From Candidatus Delongbacteria bacterium (GTDB lineage Bacteria; Delongbacteria; UBA4055): a stretch of DNA of 51,198 nucleotides. The position numbers and the translations under genes were made by a program. Shown one piece after another: positions 17,364-26,657 of this stretch. The stretch is taken from positions 1-51,198 of the forward strand of contig JAQICF010000126.1 of the NCBI GenBank assembly GCA_027858795.1, given 5' to 3'. Every line of letters starts with the position of its first letter. Position 1 is the first letter of the stretch. The notes under the pieces were generated by a model. It was not told where the DNA came from and ran no database searches. It saw nothing but the letters and a program-made list of their open reading frames with translations.

Positions 17364-17912
17364 TTATTTTTTATACCCGTTAAAACTAAAGATATCATCA
17401 ATCGATTTTCTCTTCTTATCAGGAATATTCTCTTCTTTAGGATAACCAGCAGAGATCAACAACCCGATATGCTTAGAATTAGGCATATTCAACAGCTTCT
17501 TAACGACCATCTCATTAAACCACCCAAGCGTACAAGTCCCCAAACCTTCCTCAGCTGCTTGAAGGCAAAAATGCTCCGCAGCAATACCAATATCGATCAA
17601 ACTAAAATCTTTATTCTTTAAAAAACTACCAATATTTGAAGAAATATTTTTCTTTTCAATAACAAGAACGACCATAACTGGAGCATCCAGAGTAAATTTA
17701 TTCATGCCGGAAAGTGCCATTAAAGTCTCTTTGGCGATCTTGTCTTTTAACTCTTTATCGTCAACAATGATAAAATGCCAAGGTTGTGAATTGCATGCCG
17801 ATGGAGAAAGCCTCGCTACTTCAACACATCTCATGATCTTTTCTTTGTCAACAGGTTGATCAGAATAGTTTCTTACACTGTTTCTTTTATTAGCCAATTC
17901 CAGAAAATTCAT
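17364..17912 (-). CDS. Nitroreductase-family flavoprotein
   Basis: 182 residues from the ATG at 17912 (MNFLELANKRNSVRNY), with GAGAA about ten bases upstream; an ATG at 17927 would add five residues without a ribosome site. RLSPSACNSQPWHFIIVDD is the FMN-binding signature, and AAEHFCLQAAEEGLGTCTLGWF is the second conserved block. FMN-dependent NAD(P)H reductases of this family act on nitro compounds, quinones or other electron acceptors; the specificity is not readable. It follows the DUF2784-methyltransferase gene by about 20 bases. Confidence 0.92.
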   Translation of the reverse strand: MNFLELANKRNSVRNYSDQPVDKEKIMRCVEVARLSPSACNSQPWHFIIVDDKELKDKIAKETLMALSGMNKFTLDAPVMVVLVIEKKNISSNIGSFLKNKDFSLIDIGIAAEHFCLQAAEEGLGTCTLGWFNEMVVKKLLNMPNSKHIGLLISAGYPKEENIPDKKRKSIDDIFSFNGYKK

Positions 17913-17930
17913 AGTAATTGTTCTCATTTT

Positions 17931-19037
17931 TTATTTACGACAACTGAATAAAAGAGGTACAGAATTACCTGTTAACTCTTGCCCATCTAATCCACCGTAA
18001 AACTTAACATTCTGGAATCCAGTATCAATCAGAATTTTATTTATCTCACTCTTCGTTAATGCTAATAGCGGAATACTATTTTTAATCACTTTATTATCTT
18101 TTTTTAGATACAACTCTGTAATAAAATCTACATTACCAATATCTTCATTATAATTATAGTTTCTAACAAATTTTATTTCTTCATTATCAATAGTAGGTAA
18201 ATTATCAATATTCTTATTAATTATTCTGTCATAATTTATAATTTGAACTATGAAGGAGCCATTACTTTTTAGAAGGTCGTAAACTATTCTAAAATACTCT
18301 ACGACACTCTCTCTGGAGGGAAGATGAACAAGAGTATTACCAAATGAAATTATTTTATCAAATGAAGTATTCTCAAAATCTTCTCTAAGATAGAGCATGT
18401 TTGCTTTTTTGTATACTATATTTCCAGTCTTTTCTTTATTCTTGGCAATAGAAAGTAGATCGTTATCAAGGTCAATTCCTGTAACATTGTCTGATCTTTC
18501 TGCCAGGAGTTCTGATAAATTACCAGTAGCACATCCTACATCGAGGATTGATTCCTCTTTTGCTATAGTAGAAATACTCTCGATAAATTCTAATTGTTTT
18601 CTATTCTGGGGAAATATGTAGTCATAAACCTCAGCTATAGATTGATAGAACATAGTATCTCCTTTTGAATGTTTTAATCGCCTGTTATGCAATAACAGAA
18701 TACAATATACAATAATATTAATAACCAAAACACTAATACCAAGAACAATTTGCATATTTCTAGTTAAGTTCTCAGGATAAATGACCGGTATTAGATAATG
18801 CTCAATAAAACCACCTTCGTAAGTAATCCTATCACCACCTGAACGAAACCAATTTTCCAGTGGAGTCAATGGGCAATACCAACCAAACAACTCAACAAAT
18901 GCACCCCATATTGCAGCTGGAATATGTATCCAGATAAACCATTTTTTATATAATACAAGAAAACCACCAAAAATCACAAAGATGATAAACAGTAAATGAA
19001 TTACAACTATTAAATCTGTTAAAATACGATAAAGCAT
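17931..19037 (-). CDS. DUF2784 membrane domain fused to SAM-dependent methyltransferase
   Basis: 368 residues in one frame. Residues 1-117 match DUF2784: four membrane helices with LIVVIHLLFIIFVIFGGFL, the HIPAAIWGAFVELFGWYCPLTPLE block and EHYLIPVIYPE. From Met129 the protein is a class I methyltransferase with ILDVGCATGNLSELLA (SAM loop), GIDLDNDLL and FDKIISFGN. AAAGGAG lies 7 bases before the Met129 codon (18653), a strong internal ribosome site, so the methyltransferase may also be made separately, or two genes may have merged recently. The methyl acceptor is unknown. Confidence 0.85.
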   Translation of the reverse strand: MLYRILTDLIVVIHLLFIIFVIFGGFLVLYKKWFIWIHIPAAIWGAFVELFGWYCPLTPLENWFRSGGDRITYEGGFIEHYLIPVIYPENLTRNMQIVLGISVLVINIIVYCILLLHNRRLKHSKGDTMFYQSIAEVYDYIFPQNRKQLEFIESISTIAKEESILDVGCATGNLSELLAERSDNVTGIDLDNDLLSIAKNKEKTGNIVYKKANMLYLREDFENTSFDKIISFGNTLVHLPSRESVVEYFRIVYDLLKSNGSFIVQIINYDRIINKNIDNLPTIDNEEIKFVRNYNYNEDIGNVDFITELYLKKDNKVIKNSIPLLALTKSEINKILIDTGFQNVKFYGGLDGQELTGNSVPLLFSCRK

Positions 19038-19115
19038 AATTACATACTCTCATTTATCGTGGTAAACAAGTCCTAGATGACAGCGGATTAAGGATACAAC
19101 TTATAACTTATAACT

Positions 19116-19157
19116 AAAAAAAAGTCCAATACTTCGAGAACCTCAGTATGACTTTTT
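19116..19157 (-). terminator. Terminator after djlA
   Basis: GTC..ATACT (19124-19133) pairs with AGTAT-GAC (19145-19152), flanked by A-runs left and T-runs right, so it can act on either strand. It follows the djlA stop on the minus strand. Confidence 0.7.
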
Positions 19158-19925
19158 TTACGCCTCCATGATCCGGTCATACGCTTCTTTTATCTTAATA
19201 AATTTCTCAGCAGCAATATTCTTAAACTCCTCTCCCAGATGCTCAACCTTATCAGGATGATATTTCTTTGATAAAGTCCTGAATGCTTTCTTCACATCAG
19301 CCTTAGAACTCCCTTGGGGAATACCTAGTACATCATAAGCATTATCTAATTTATCTCTAGATGAAAAAGTTCTCTTTCTACCACCTGTCCTACCCTGTTG
19401 GAACGTAAAGAACATTGAAGCAATTCTTGAAAAATCAATGCTGTAAACACCTAAATGGGCTGAGATCTCATGCAGAGCTTTGATCTCTTCATCGACAAGA
19501 ACTCCATCTGCTACAGCAAGTTTGAATAATAGATGAACCAATTCTAATCTGAAAGGATAACTGCTGGAAGTCCTGATCTGAGAACATACAGCTTTAACAT
19601 CAATATCTTTTTCCAACAAAGCTTTTAGAAGTTGCATCATTTCTTTTGCATTCTCAGCACCAAAACTGTTAACTAAATAATCCTTAACAAAAAGAACTTC
19701 GGATTTTTTCGTAATCCTGTCTGCTTTAATAACGACTGCAAATAATATCACCAAAGAGTAAGTAAATTCTGATCTTAATTTCTGATCGCTACTGTATATT
19801 CTCTTATTACCTTCCGGTTTGTCAGCTGATAAAAAACTTCCTAACATTCCTCCTAATAAAGCTGCAATAGGACCACCAAGAAAAAAACCAACAGTTGCTC
19901 CCAATAATGTACCTTTAAAACTCAT
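19158..19925 (-). CDS. djlA: DjlA-like co-chaperone (TerB plus J domain)
   Basis: 255 residues. A Gly-rich membrane segment (GATVGFFLGGPIAALLGGMLG) is followed by a TerB-like helical domain with LAVADGVLVDEEIKALHEI. The C-terminal J domain starts NAYDVLGIPQGSSKADVKKAF and has the HPD motif in KKYHPDKVEHLG. This is the DjlA arrangement: an inner-membrane J protein that stimulates DnaK ATPase. A perfect -35 with a good -10 sits upstream. It is a single-gene unit between its promoter and terminator. Confidence 0.92.
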   Translation of the reverse strand: MSFKGTLLGATVGFFLGGPIAALLGGMLGSFLSADKPEGNKRIYSSDQKLRSEFTYSLVILFAVVIKADRITKKSEVLFVKDYLVNSFGAENAKEMMQLLKALLEKDIDVKAVCSQIRTSSSYPFRLELVHLLFKLAVADGVLVDEEIKALHEISAHLGVYSIDFSRIASMFFTFQQGRTGGRKRTFSSRDKLDNAYDVLGIPQGSSKADVKKAFRTLSKKYHPDKVEHLGEEFKNIAAEKFIKIKEAYDRIMEA

Positions 19926-19960
19926 TTTGAATTCTCTTTATGTTATTCATATTACCTATA

Positions 19961-19989
19961 AAGATAATATTTTAATTGACATTTGTCAA
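19961..19989 (-). promoter_or_regulatory. Promoter of djlA
   Basis: Minus strand: TTGACA (19989-19984), 17 nt, TATCTT (19966-19961), about 40 bases before the djlA ATG. The surrounding TTGACA/TGTCAA pair also forms a small palindrome that could be an operator. Confidence 0.7.
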
Positions 19990-20005
19990 TTATCAATATC
20001 GCCAC

Positions 20006-20085
20006 CTACAAGGGACTAAAGTCACCTTGTTCCAAACATCACTCATTAAATCCAGTTCTTCGGACAAGGGGTTTCAACCCCTTGC
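20006..20085. repeat. Two hairpin repeats between djlA and radC
   Basis: An imperfect one built on ACAAGG-GACT and AGTC-ACCTTGT at about 20008-20030, and CAAGGGGT-TTCA-ACCCCTTG (20065-20084) with an 8-bp perfect stem and a 4-nt loop. Noncoding gap upstream of djlA and downstream of radC. Confidence 0.75.
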
Positions 20086-20114
20086 AAAGTGTGTATTATA
20101 ACAAATTTACGTTT

Positions 20115-20798
20115 TTATATTTTCATCTTCTCATTATAGCTGTAGTAAGAGTCCTCTCCTATAATAACATGATCCGTCATAGGTATATTCATTACATTTC
20201 CAGCTTCCTTAAGCATTTTTGTAATCTTATCGTCATTTTTTGAAGGTTCGGGATCTCCACTGGGATGATTATGAACTACGATCAAGCTACTTGCAGAGAA
20301 TTCCACCGCAGCCTTAAACACTTCTCTTGGATGAACTAGTGCTCCTGAAAGATGACCTATACTGATAGTTTCATCATGAATCACATAATTTTTTGTATTA
20401 AGATATAAACCTCTGAAATGCTCTTTGACCAGCGTTGACATCTCTTTTGTGTATTCAAAAACATCCTCAGGTCCCCGAATAAGCTTTCTTGAACCTGTAT
20501 TTGAACTGTAAAATCTTCTACCTAGTTCGAATGCAGCGATCAGTTTACAGGAATTTACTTCTCCGATCTTTAAATTTTCATTTAGTTTCTTTGGATCTGT
20601 CTCTTTTAACAGTGTTTTTGATCCGTAATCATTTATGATCCTCTCTGAAATTGTAAAAACATTTTCATATCTGTTTCCCTTTCCTATAAGAACAGCAACT
20701 AATTCCGAAAGTTTCATCTCATTAACCTGACCATCGATCATTTTTTCTCTCGGCATCTTTTGAATACCGAATTTTTCTTCATTGTACTCTGCTTTCAT
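20115..20798 (-). CDS. radC: RadC-family JAMM-domain protein
   Basis: 227 residues from the ATG at 20798; a GTG at 20810 would add four. The N-terminal helix-hairpin part (LSELVAVLIGKGN) leads into the MPN/JAMM domain with LIVVHNHPSGDPEPSKNDD, the His-x-His and Asp zinc-ligand set. RadC proteins are widespread; a DNA-repair role in E. coli was withdrawn and the true function is unsettled, although the fold suggests a metalloprotease or nuclease. It ends FGLYLNTKN-type then MTDHVIIGEDSYYSY as usual. A monocistronic minus-strand gene. Confidence 0.93.
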   Translation of the reverse strand: MKAEYNEEKFGIQKMPREKMIDGQVNEMKLSELVAVLIGKGNRYENVFTISERIINDYGSKTLLKETDPKKLNENLKIGEVNSCKLIAAFELGRRFYSSNTGSRKLIRGPEDVFEYTKEMSTLVKEHFRGLYLNTKNYVIHDETISIGHLSGALVHPREVFKAAVEFSASSLIVVHNHPSGDPEPSKNDDKITKMLKEAGNVMNIPMTDHVIIGEDSYYSYNEKMKI

Positions 20799-20881
20799 TT
20801 TTTTTCTCACGTAACTTAATAGATAACGTTACAATATAATATTACCAAAGTGTCATATAGTGACCTTTTGCTCTTTTTCAT

Positions 20882-20913
20882 AAAAAAAAAGTGCTTCCAA
20901 ATTGGAAGCACTT
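20882..20913 (-). terminator. Terminator after panD
   Basis: AAGTGCTTCC-AAATT-GGAAGCACTT (20889-20913), a perfect 10-bp stem, followed on the minus strand by a nine-base U-run (complement of 20882-20890). Confidence 0.92.
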
Positions 20914-20936
20914 AGATATTCATATTTAGAATAAAT

Positions 20937-21308
20937 TTATCTCGGTTGAGATTTTGTAATATCTTTGATCTTATTAACGTTATCCAACATTACGCTTATA
21001 CTCTTAAAATTTTCCAGCTCTTCATCGCTGTAATCACCATAACTGATAATAATTATCAGATCACCGGGCTGAGTTAATCGTGCAATAGCCCCATTCATAC
21101 AAATAGTACCACTTCCTCTTTCACCCTCTATAGTATAAGTTTCTGCCCTACTTCCGTTATTGATATTCACGATCTGAACTTGCTCTCCAATCAAAATATC
21201 AGCCGCTTCCAGAAGATCCATATCAATTGTGATACTACCTTCATAATTTAGATTAGCATCCGTTACAGTTGCTCTGTGGATCTTTGATTTTTTCATTCTG
21301 CGAAACAT
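20937..21308 (-). CDS. panD: Aspartate 1-decarboxylase proenzyme
   Basis: PanD converts aspartate to beta-alanine for pantothenate and coenzyme A. 123 residues. The self-cleavage site is YEGSITID: Gly24-Ser25, the same numbering as E. coli PanD, which supports this start. [16 protein letters not shown] and [21 protein letters not shown] are family hallmarks. Ser25 would become the pyruvoyl cofactor. No panB or panC is nearby. The gene has its own strong terminator. Confidence 0.97.
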   Translation of the reverse strand: MFRRMKKSKIHRATVTDANLNYEGSITIDMDLLEAADILIGEQVQIVNINNGSRAETYTIEGERGSGTICMNGAIARLTQPGDLIIIISYGDYSDEELENFKSISVMLDNVNKIKDITKSQPR

Positions 21309-21473
21309 TTTCTTACCTTCATTTTTCTAATTTAGACACTCTCCTTAAGAGAATCCCAAAGATAGTGAAAAAAATTCAACTTGTCAATGATGACATTAGC
21401 TATAAAGTTTCACCCAAAACAATATATAATGTAAAAATTATCTTACCAGATCAAGAAGATCTCAAGCGATTAC

Positions 21474-21698
21474 TTACTTAATAAGATCTAAAAGATCTAC
21501 TGAGAATCCATCCTCTTTTGAAGTATTACCTTCAAACCAAACACAGATTGGATCACCATCATTTAAACCTTTATCTTTCCAAGCTGCATCTATTAAAGTA
21601 AATGGCATTTTTTTCTCTTTACCAATAATTGTTTTTATTGTCATATCAGGACCACCTGATCTCAATCTTACAACACTTCCCACTTTGTAATTTGCCAT
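21474..21698 (-). CDS. DUF2158 (YodC-like) small protein
   Basis: 74 residues: YKVGSVVRLRSGGPDMTI at the start and GDPICVWFEGN followed by a polar stretch at the end are the DUF2158 pattern, a small SH3-like fold of unknown function. GGAG sits before the ATG. A single gene; the 165-bp gap to panD holds nothing that I recognise. Confidence 0.85.
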   Translation of the reverse strand: MANYKVGSVVRLRSGGPDMTIKTIIGKEKKMPFTLIDAAWKDKGLNDGDPICVWFEGNTSKEDGFSVDLLDLIK

Positions 21699-21772
21699 TT
21701 CTTTACTCCATTTAATTTTTTGTTCAATACTATAAATATAATAAGCTTAGGAACTATAACGCAACACTAAAA

Positions 21773-23041
21773 TTATTCCAGTATTGTCTTAATTAGATCA
21801 CCTTTTTTTAACTTTTCGTTTGAATAAAAACTTATTTGCAAGTAATTATCTGTAATACCGGAATAGGTAAATCCTTTGTCGTTCTTTTTTATCTTTTCAA
21901 CAATAATTTCTTTTTCTTTTCCAAGATTTTTTTTATGAAATTGAATAAACTTATCTTCAGATATTTTTCGAAGTTCTTTACTTCTTTTTTCGATCTCCTT
22001 TTTTTCAACTTTAGGAAGAAGATTTTTTGATGCTGCATAAGGTCGGTCAGAATATGAGAAAACATGTGCTGTGTCTATCAATGAATTCAGCAAATAATCT
22101 TTGGAGATCTCGAAATCTGCCTCTGATTCGGTCGGAAAACCAACAATAATATCTGTAGCAATGAGAACATCTCTCTTTTCTTTTAATCTTTCGATCAATT
22201 TGCTATATGAACTTAAAGTATATTTTCTATTCATCTTCTTAAGGATAACATCTGAAGCTGATTGCAATGGAATATGAAAATGTGGACAAACCCTGTCTTC
22301 TCTGATAAGCAGATCTATCAATTCATCATCAAAACACCAAGGTTCTACTGAACTTATCCTTAATCTGAATCCTTCAACCGTCAGTACCTCTTTTATGATA
22401 TCTTTCAGCAGATACACTGCCCCTGCTTCCTCAGAATTATAACTTCCAAGGTCTATACCGGAGAGTATTATCTCTTTGTAGCCATTTTTAACAAGATCTT
22501 TGATATCTTTCATTATTGATGAAGGCGATTTACTTCTGGATATTCCTCTTGCTTTTGAGATCGTGCAATATGTACAATAATTATCACAACCATCCTGGAT
22601 CTTCAGAAATGCTCTTGTGTGATTTGAATAATGCACTAAATGATAATCCTCAAACTCAACTTCTAAATTATCTGATATCTGAATATATTTTGATTCACTT
22701 TTATGATCTTCTATAATTTTGTCTATTTGGTATTTATTATCAACGCCTAGAATTATGTCAGCAACATTCTGATCTTTCAATTTTTCAGATCCCAGCTGAG
22801 AATAACACCCCATCACAACTCTGATAGCATCAGGGTTAGAAATTGATATTTTTTTTAGGAATTTATATAATTTATTATCTGCATTTGATGTTACCGTACA
22901 ACTATTTACAATCACTACACTTGCAAGATCAGCTTTCCTTACTATCTCATATCCAGATCTTATAAGAATATCTTTGATCACTTCAGATTCATAAATATTC
23001 AATTTACAGCCTAAAGTATATATGTATGCAGTTTTTTTCAT
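21773..23041 (-). CDS. mtaB: tRNA t6A37 methylthiotransferase MtaB
   Basis: A 422-residue radical-SAM methylthiotransferase. The N-terminal UPF0004 domain holds the auxiliary-cluster cysteines in TLGCKLN, VNSCTVT and VMGCYSQ. The radical-SAM motif is CDNYCTYCTI with RAFLKIQDGC before it, then HIPLQSASDVILKKMNRKY, and a TRAM-like C-terminus. The TLGCKLN form and overall length fit MtaB, which converts t6A to ms2t6A at tRNA position 37, better than MiaB or RimO. No strong partner nearby; it lies just downstream of rpsA on the same strand, separated by a terminator. Confidence 0.93.
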   Translation of the reverse strand: MKKTAYIYTLGCKLNIYESEVIKDILIRSGYEIVRKADLASVVIVNSCTVTSNADNKLYKFLKKISISNPDAIRVVMGCYSQLGSEKLKDQNVADIILGVDNKYQIDKIIEDHKSESKYIQISDNLEVEFEDYHLVHYSNHTRAFLKIQDGCDNYCTYCTISKARGISRSKSPSSIMKDIKDLVKNGYKEIILSGIDLGSYNSEEAGAVYLLKDIIKEVLTVEGFRLRISSVEPWCFDDELIDLLIREDRVCPHFHIPLQSASDVILKKMNRKYTLSSYSKLIERLKEKRDVLIATDIIVGFPTESEADFEISKDYLLNSLIDTAHVFSYSDRPYAASKNLLPKVEKKEIEKRSKELRKISEDKFIQFHKKNLGKEKEIIVEKIKKNDKGFTYSGITDNYLQISFYSNEKLKKGDLIKTILE

Positions 23042-23063
23042 ATGTGTAAATTTACACTAAAAT

Positions 23064-23095
23064 AAAAAAAGGTGGAAATTAATTTCCACCTTTTT
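23064..23095 (-). terminator. Terminator after rpsA
   Basis: GGTGGAAATT/AATTTCCACC (23071-23090) is a perfect inverted repeat, with A-runs left and T-runs right, directly between the rpsA stop and the mtaB start. Confidence 0.9.
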
Positions 23096-23117
23096 AATTA
23101 TAACTTCGAAAGAAAGA

Positions 23118-25100
23118 TTATTTTTCTTCTTCTTTAACTTCTTCCTGTGCTTCTACGACTACTTCTTCTTCATTAGTCTCTTCATCTTTCTTTGTAGCTT
23201 TTTTAGTAGTTTTCTTAGCTGGTTTCTTTTCTTCTTCAACCTTCTCTTCAACCTTCTCTTCAACTACTTCTTCAGTAGATTCTTCTTCTTTTTCTGCGGG
23301 AGCTTCTTCATCTTTCTTAGCAACTTTTTTAGTAGCTTTCTTTACAGGTTTCTTTTCTTCTGCTACTTCTTCTTCAACCTTTTCGTCAACGGGATCTGCT
23401 TCAGGGATCTGAACTTTACCATCTGCATCAACGATCAGTTTGTCTGGATCAACTCTTGGAGCTACTTCAAAAGTTGGGCTCTTAAGAACAACTTTTCTAA
23501 CTTCTTTATTGAAAGTTTCAACGACAAGATCGATCTCATCTCCTTCATTACAAGTTGCATAGTTATCTGCTAAAGACTTAGGAACAAATCCTTCAACAAC
23601 AGGATTGCTTAGTTCAACAATAATACCTTTATCAATCTTTCTGATAACTTTACATTTAGCTTCATATCCTTCCACTAGGATCTTTTCAAATTCTAACCAA
23701 GGATCTTCTTCAAGTTGTTTATAACCTAAAGCAATTCTTCTTTCATCTTTATTGATATCAAGAACAATTACTTCTATCTCTTGACCTTTTCTCACAACAT
23801 CTTTAGGATGTCTGATCTTCTTAGTCCAAGACAGGTCACTTATATGGATCAAACCGTCAATACCATCTTCAAGTTCAGTGAAAGCACCAAATTGAGTTAG
23901 ACTTCTAACAACACCGGTGTGCTTAGAACCAACAGGATATTTGTTTTCGATGATCTCCCAAGGGTCAGCTTCAAGTTGCTTAAGACCTAGAGATATTTTC
24001 TTTTCTTCTTTTTTGATATTTAAAACCACTGCATCAATTACATCACCTAAGTGAAGGTAAACTGATGGGTGTTTAACATGTTGTACCCAGCTCATTTCTG
24101 AAATATGGATAAGACCTTCGATACCTTTTTCGATCTCAACAAATGCACCGTAGTCAGTAATGCTTACTACTTTACCTTGTACTGTACTTCCTTCAGGATA
24201 TTTTTCTTCAATTCCTTCCCAAGGGTGTGGAGTAAGTTGCTTTAAACCAGCTGAAACTCTGGTCTTGTCATAATCAATATCCAAGATCTGGATGTTGATT
24301 TTTTCATCTAATTTACAGATCTCACTTGGGTGATTTACTCTACCCCAGGACAGGTCAGTAATGTAAATAAGTCCATCAAGACCATTTATATCAACAAATA
24401 CACCGAAATCGGTAATATTCTTAACAATTGCTTCTTTTACATCGCCAACTTGAATTTCTTTAAGAGTTGCTTCTCTTCTTTCATTAAGGTCCTTTTGAAG
24501 GATGATCTTTCTTGAAAGAACAACATTCTTTCTTTGTTCATTAAGTTTAACGATCTTGAATTCCATGGTTTCACCGATCAATGCATCAAAATCCCTTACA
24601 GGATATACATCAATTTGTGATCCCGGTAAGAATGCATCAATACTCATCAAGTCAACTACGATACCGCCTTTAACTCTTCTAAGACATTTACCCTGAACAA
24701 TAGTTTGCTCTTCGTGAATAATTCTAACTTCTTCCCAGATTTTAAGGAAATCAGCTTTTCTTTTCGAAAGTATCAGTTCACCTCTTCTACCTTCAACCGC
24801 TTCAAGGAAAACACTTATCATGTCTCCTCTTTTAATAGCATTCAGATCATCAAATTCATCTAGATCTATCATGCCTTCACTCTTGAATCCAATATCAACT
24901 GCTACGCCTACTTGGTTGATGTTTACGATCTTACCTTCAATGATCTCACCTTCTTTGATGTCAATCATTGATGTAGCTAGTAAGGATTCCATTTCCTCGA
25001 TCTCATCTTTTGTGTACTCTTCTTCGTACAGTTCGGTTATGTCGTCTACCCAAATTTCTTCTGGTTCAACAACGGGTTGGTTTTTTGTTTCTTCAGTCAT
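23118..25100 (-). CDS. rpsA: 30S ribosomal protein S1
   Basis: S1 helps bring mRNA to the ribosome. 660 residues from the ATG at 25100 (MTEETKNQPVV), which has AGGAGGT at ideal spacing; a longer reading from 25151 lacks a ribosome site. Six S1 (OB-fold) domains can be counted, beginning GEIIEGKIVNINQVGVAVDIG and with repeats such as FGVFVDINGLDGLIYITDLSW and YGAFVEIEKGIEGLIHISEMSW. The last 110 residues are a low-complexity Lys/Glu/Ala tail (KKATKK repeats), as in Bacteroidota-type S1. It has its own promoter and terminator. Confidence 0.97.
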   Translation of the reverse strand: MTEETKNQPVVEPEEIWVDDITELYEEEYTKDEIEEMESLLATSMIDIKEGEIIEGKIVNINQVGVAVDIGFKSEGMIDLDEFDDLNAIKRGDMISVFLEAVEGRRGELILSKRKADFLKIWEEVRIIHEEQTIVQGKCLRRVKGGIVVDLMSIDAFLPGSQIDVYPVRDFDALIGETMEFKIVKLNEQRKNVVLSRKIILQKDLNERREATLKEIQVGDVKEAIVKNITDFGVFVDINGLDGLIYITDLSWGRVNHPSEICKLDEKINIQILDIDYDKTRVSAGLKQLTPHPWEGIEEKYPEGSTVQGKVVSITDYGAFVEIEKGIEGLIHISEMSWVQHVKHPSVYLHLGDVIDAVVLNIKKEEKKISLGLKQLEADPWEIIENKYPVGSKHTGVVRSLTQFGAFTELEDGIDGLIHISDLSWTKKIRHPKDVVRKGQEIEVIVLDINKDERRIALGYKQLEEDPWLEFEKILVEGYEAKCKVIRKIDKGIIVELSNPVVEGFVPKSLADNYATCNEGDEIDLVVETFNKEVRKVVLKSPTFEVAPRVDPDKLIVDADGKVQIPEADPVDEKVEEEVAEEKKPVKKATKKVAKKDEEAPAEKEEESTEEVVEEKVEEKVEEEKKPAKKTTKKATKKDEETNEEEVVVEAQEEVKEEEK

Positions 25101-25170
25101 TATAAAAATACCTCCTGATTTTGAACGGTCTACCGACACTGCCGGAATCATCGCCGTTTTTGGAATTCAG

Positions 25171-25199
25171 AATATATTATTAATACCCTATAATGTCAA
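25171..25199 (-). promoter_or_regulatory. Promoter of rpsA
   Basis: Minus strand: TTGACA (25199-25194), exactly 17 nt, TATATT (25176-25171). It leaves a leader of about 65 nt before the rpsA ATG. Confidence 0.85.
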
Positions 25200-25385
25200 G
25201 ACATGAATTGATTATTTTGAATGTATTTTATGATTTAGAAGGATTTACATATAGTTTTAGTTAGAATTCATCAGCTATACATTTGCTTTCTTAAATTTTA
25301 TTTCGTATTTTCTACATCGATTGAGGGTACAAATCAGATTGGAGCAGGTATTAAGAATTTCATCATCACTCATCATCATAACCTA

Positions 25386-26651
25386 GTGGCTGCAATAGCT
25401 TTGATAGCATTCTCCGTAGTAGTTTTATGCTCTTTTGACTCAGGTCAGGCAATGGTCCAGAATCCGCTTGATCTAAAAGCTGAAGCTATTCCTGACAGTT
25501 TACTTGAAAAAACATCAAATATAAACAACTATAGCCTATCTGGAAGTATCTTGCCAAATGAAGGTTTTACAAATTCTTTAATTGCAGTTGAAGGAATTAA
25601 TATCGGACACGCGATCGAACTATCCAATGCCTTAAGATTCCATGTGGATTTTAGATTTTTGAAGGCCGGAGAAAAGTTCAAGGTAGTATTTGATTCCAGT
25701 AGAACAAATATCGTTGAATTTGAATTTATGCCTGACGTTGTTACGACTCATAAATTAATCAAAGATTCGGTCGGAAATTACAATTATGAAAAAATATCCC
25801 TTCCCGTAGAAACACAGTTCAGATTTATAACAGGTAAAATAGAAACCACATTAAACCAAGCTCTCTTGGACAGTGATATACCACGTTCCACTAGTCAAGT
25901 TGTCAATGGGATCTTAGAATGTGTCGTAAATTTTAGATCAGATGCAAGAGTTGGAGATCAGTTTACTGTCTACATGGAAGAATATTACTACAGAGGTCAT
26001 AAGCTTTCCGGGGGAAAGATCCATTATGTATCATATTCTGGAAAGAGAAGTGGTTTTCATGAAGCATTTAGATTTGATGATGTAGATCCTCTTTCTGCAT
26101 ACAATGCACACTATACTAAGGAAGGAAAAGCACTTATTCATTCTGCACTGAGATTGCCGGTAGATAAAATACATGTTACAAGCCCGTTCGGCAACAGAAG
26201 GCACCCTGTAACAGGTAGAAGGTCATTCCATTCCGGAGTTGATTATAGAGGTCATAGAGGTGATCAGGTTTATGCTGTTGCAAAAGGTAAAGTGGTCTAC
26301 TCTGGCTATGATAGATTGAACGGTAACAAGGTTGTTATAAAACATTCTGACGGAACAAAAACCTATTATTTACATTTGGACAAAAGACTTGTAAAAAAAG
26401 GTAATACTGTCGTTGCTAGACAGCAGATAGCTAAACTTGGAAGAACCGGTAGGGTAACAGGACCACACCTTCATTTTGGTATAAAAAGTAGTAAAGGCAA
26501 ATGGGTAAATCCTTTGCTTAAGAGAATGATCGCAACTCCTAAACTGAAAGCTGAAAAATATGCCCGTTTTTTAACTCAGGTAGAAGAGACAGCAAAACAA
26601 GTTAATGAATACAGAGAAAAAAATAAGATATTTACTTTGAGTAATTTATAA
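25386..26651 (+). CDS. M23-family peptidoglycan endopeptidase
   Basis: 421 residues from a GTG at 25386. A signal/anchor segment is followed by an OpgA/LysM-like region with LSNALRFHVDFRFLKAGEKF and SDARVGDQFTVYMEEYYYRG, then the LytM zinc peptidase: SPFGNRRHPVTGRRSFHSGVD gives His and Asp, and GPHLHFGI gives the last His pair. It should cut peptide cross-links in the periplasm and fits the MepM/NlpD-like class. The frame stays open upstream to 25239 and no SD precedes the GTG. A GGAG five bases before an ATT codon at 25350 would yield a more usual charged N-terminus, so the true start is open. Confidence 0.9.
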   Translation: MAAIALIAFSVVVLCSFDSGQAMVQNPLDLKAEAIPDSLLEKTSNINNYSLSGSILPNEGFTNSLIAVEGINIGHAIELSNALRFHVDFRFLKAGEKFKVVFDSSRTNIVEFEFMPDVVTTHKLIKDSVGNYNYEKISLPVETQFRFITGKIETTLNQALLDSDIPRSTSQVVNGILECVVNFRSDARVGDQFTVYMEEYYYRGHKLSGGKIHYVSYSGKRSGFHEAFRFDDVDPLSAYNAHYTKEGKALIHSALRLPVDKIHVTSPFGNRRHPVTGRRSFHSGVDYRGHRGDQVYAVAKGKVVYSGYDRLNGNKVVIKHSDGTKTYYLHLDKRLVKKGNTVVARQQIAKLGRTGRVTGPHLHFGIKSSKGKWVNPLLKRMIATPKLKAEKYARFLTQVEETAKQVNEYREKNKIFTLSNL

Positions 26652-26657
26652 AAAATG

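Noticed and set aside
24820..25206. 128-residue plus-strand ORF opposite rpsA
   Set aside because: Ser-rich mirror of the S1 acidic N-terminal region; no ribosome site and no family resemblance.
25374..25382. His-rich stretch (HHH) before the M23 GTG as a metal site
   Set aside because: Comes from a short CATCAT run and may not be translated.
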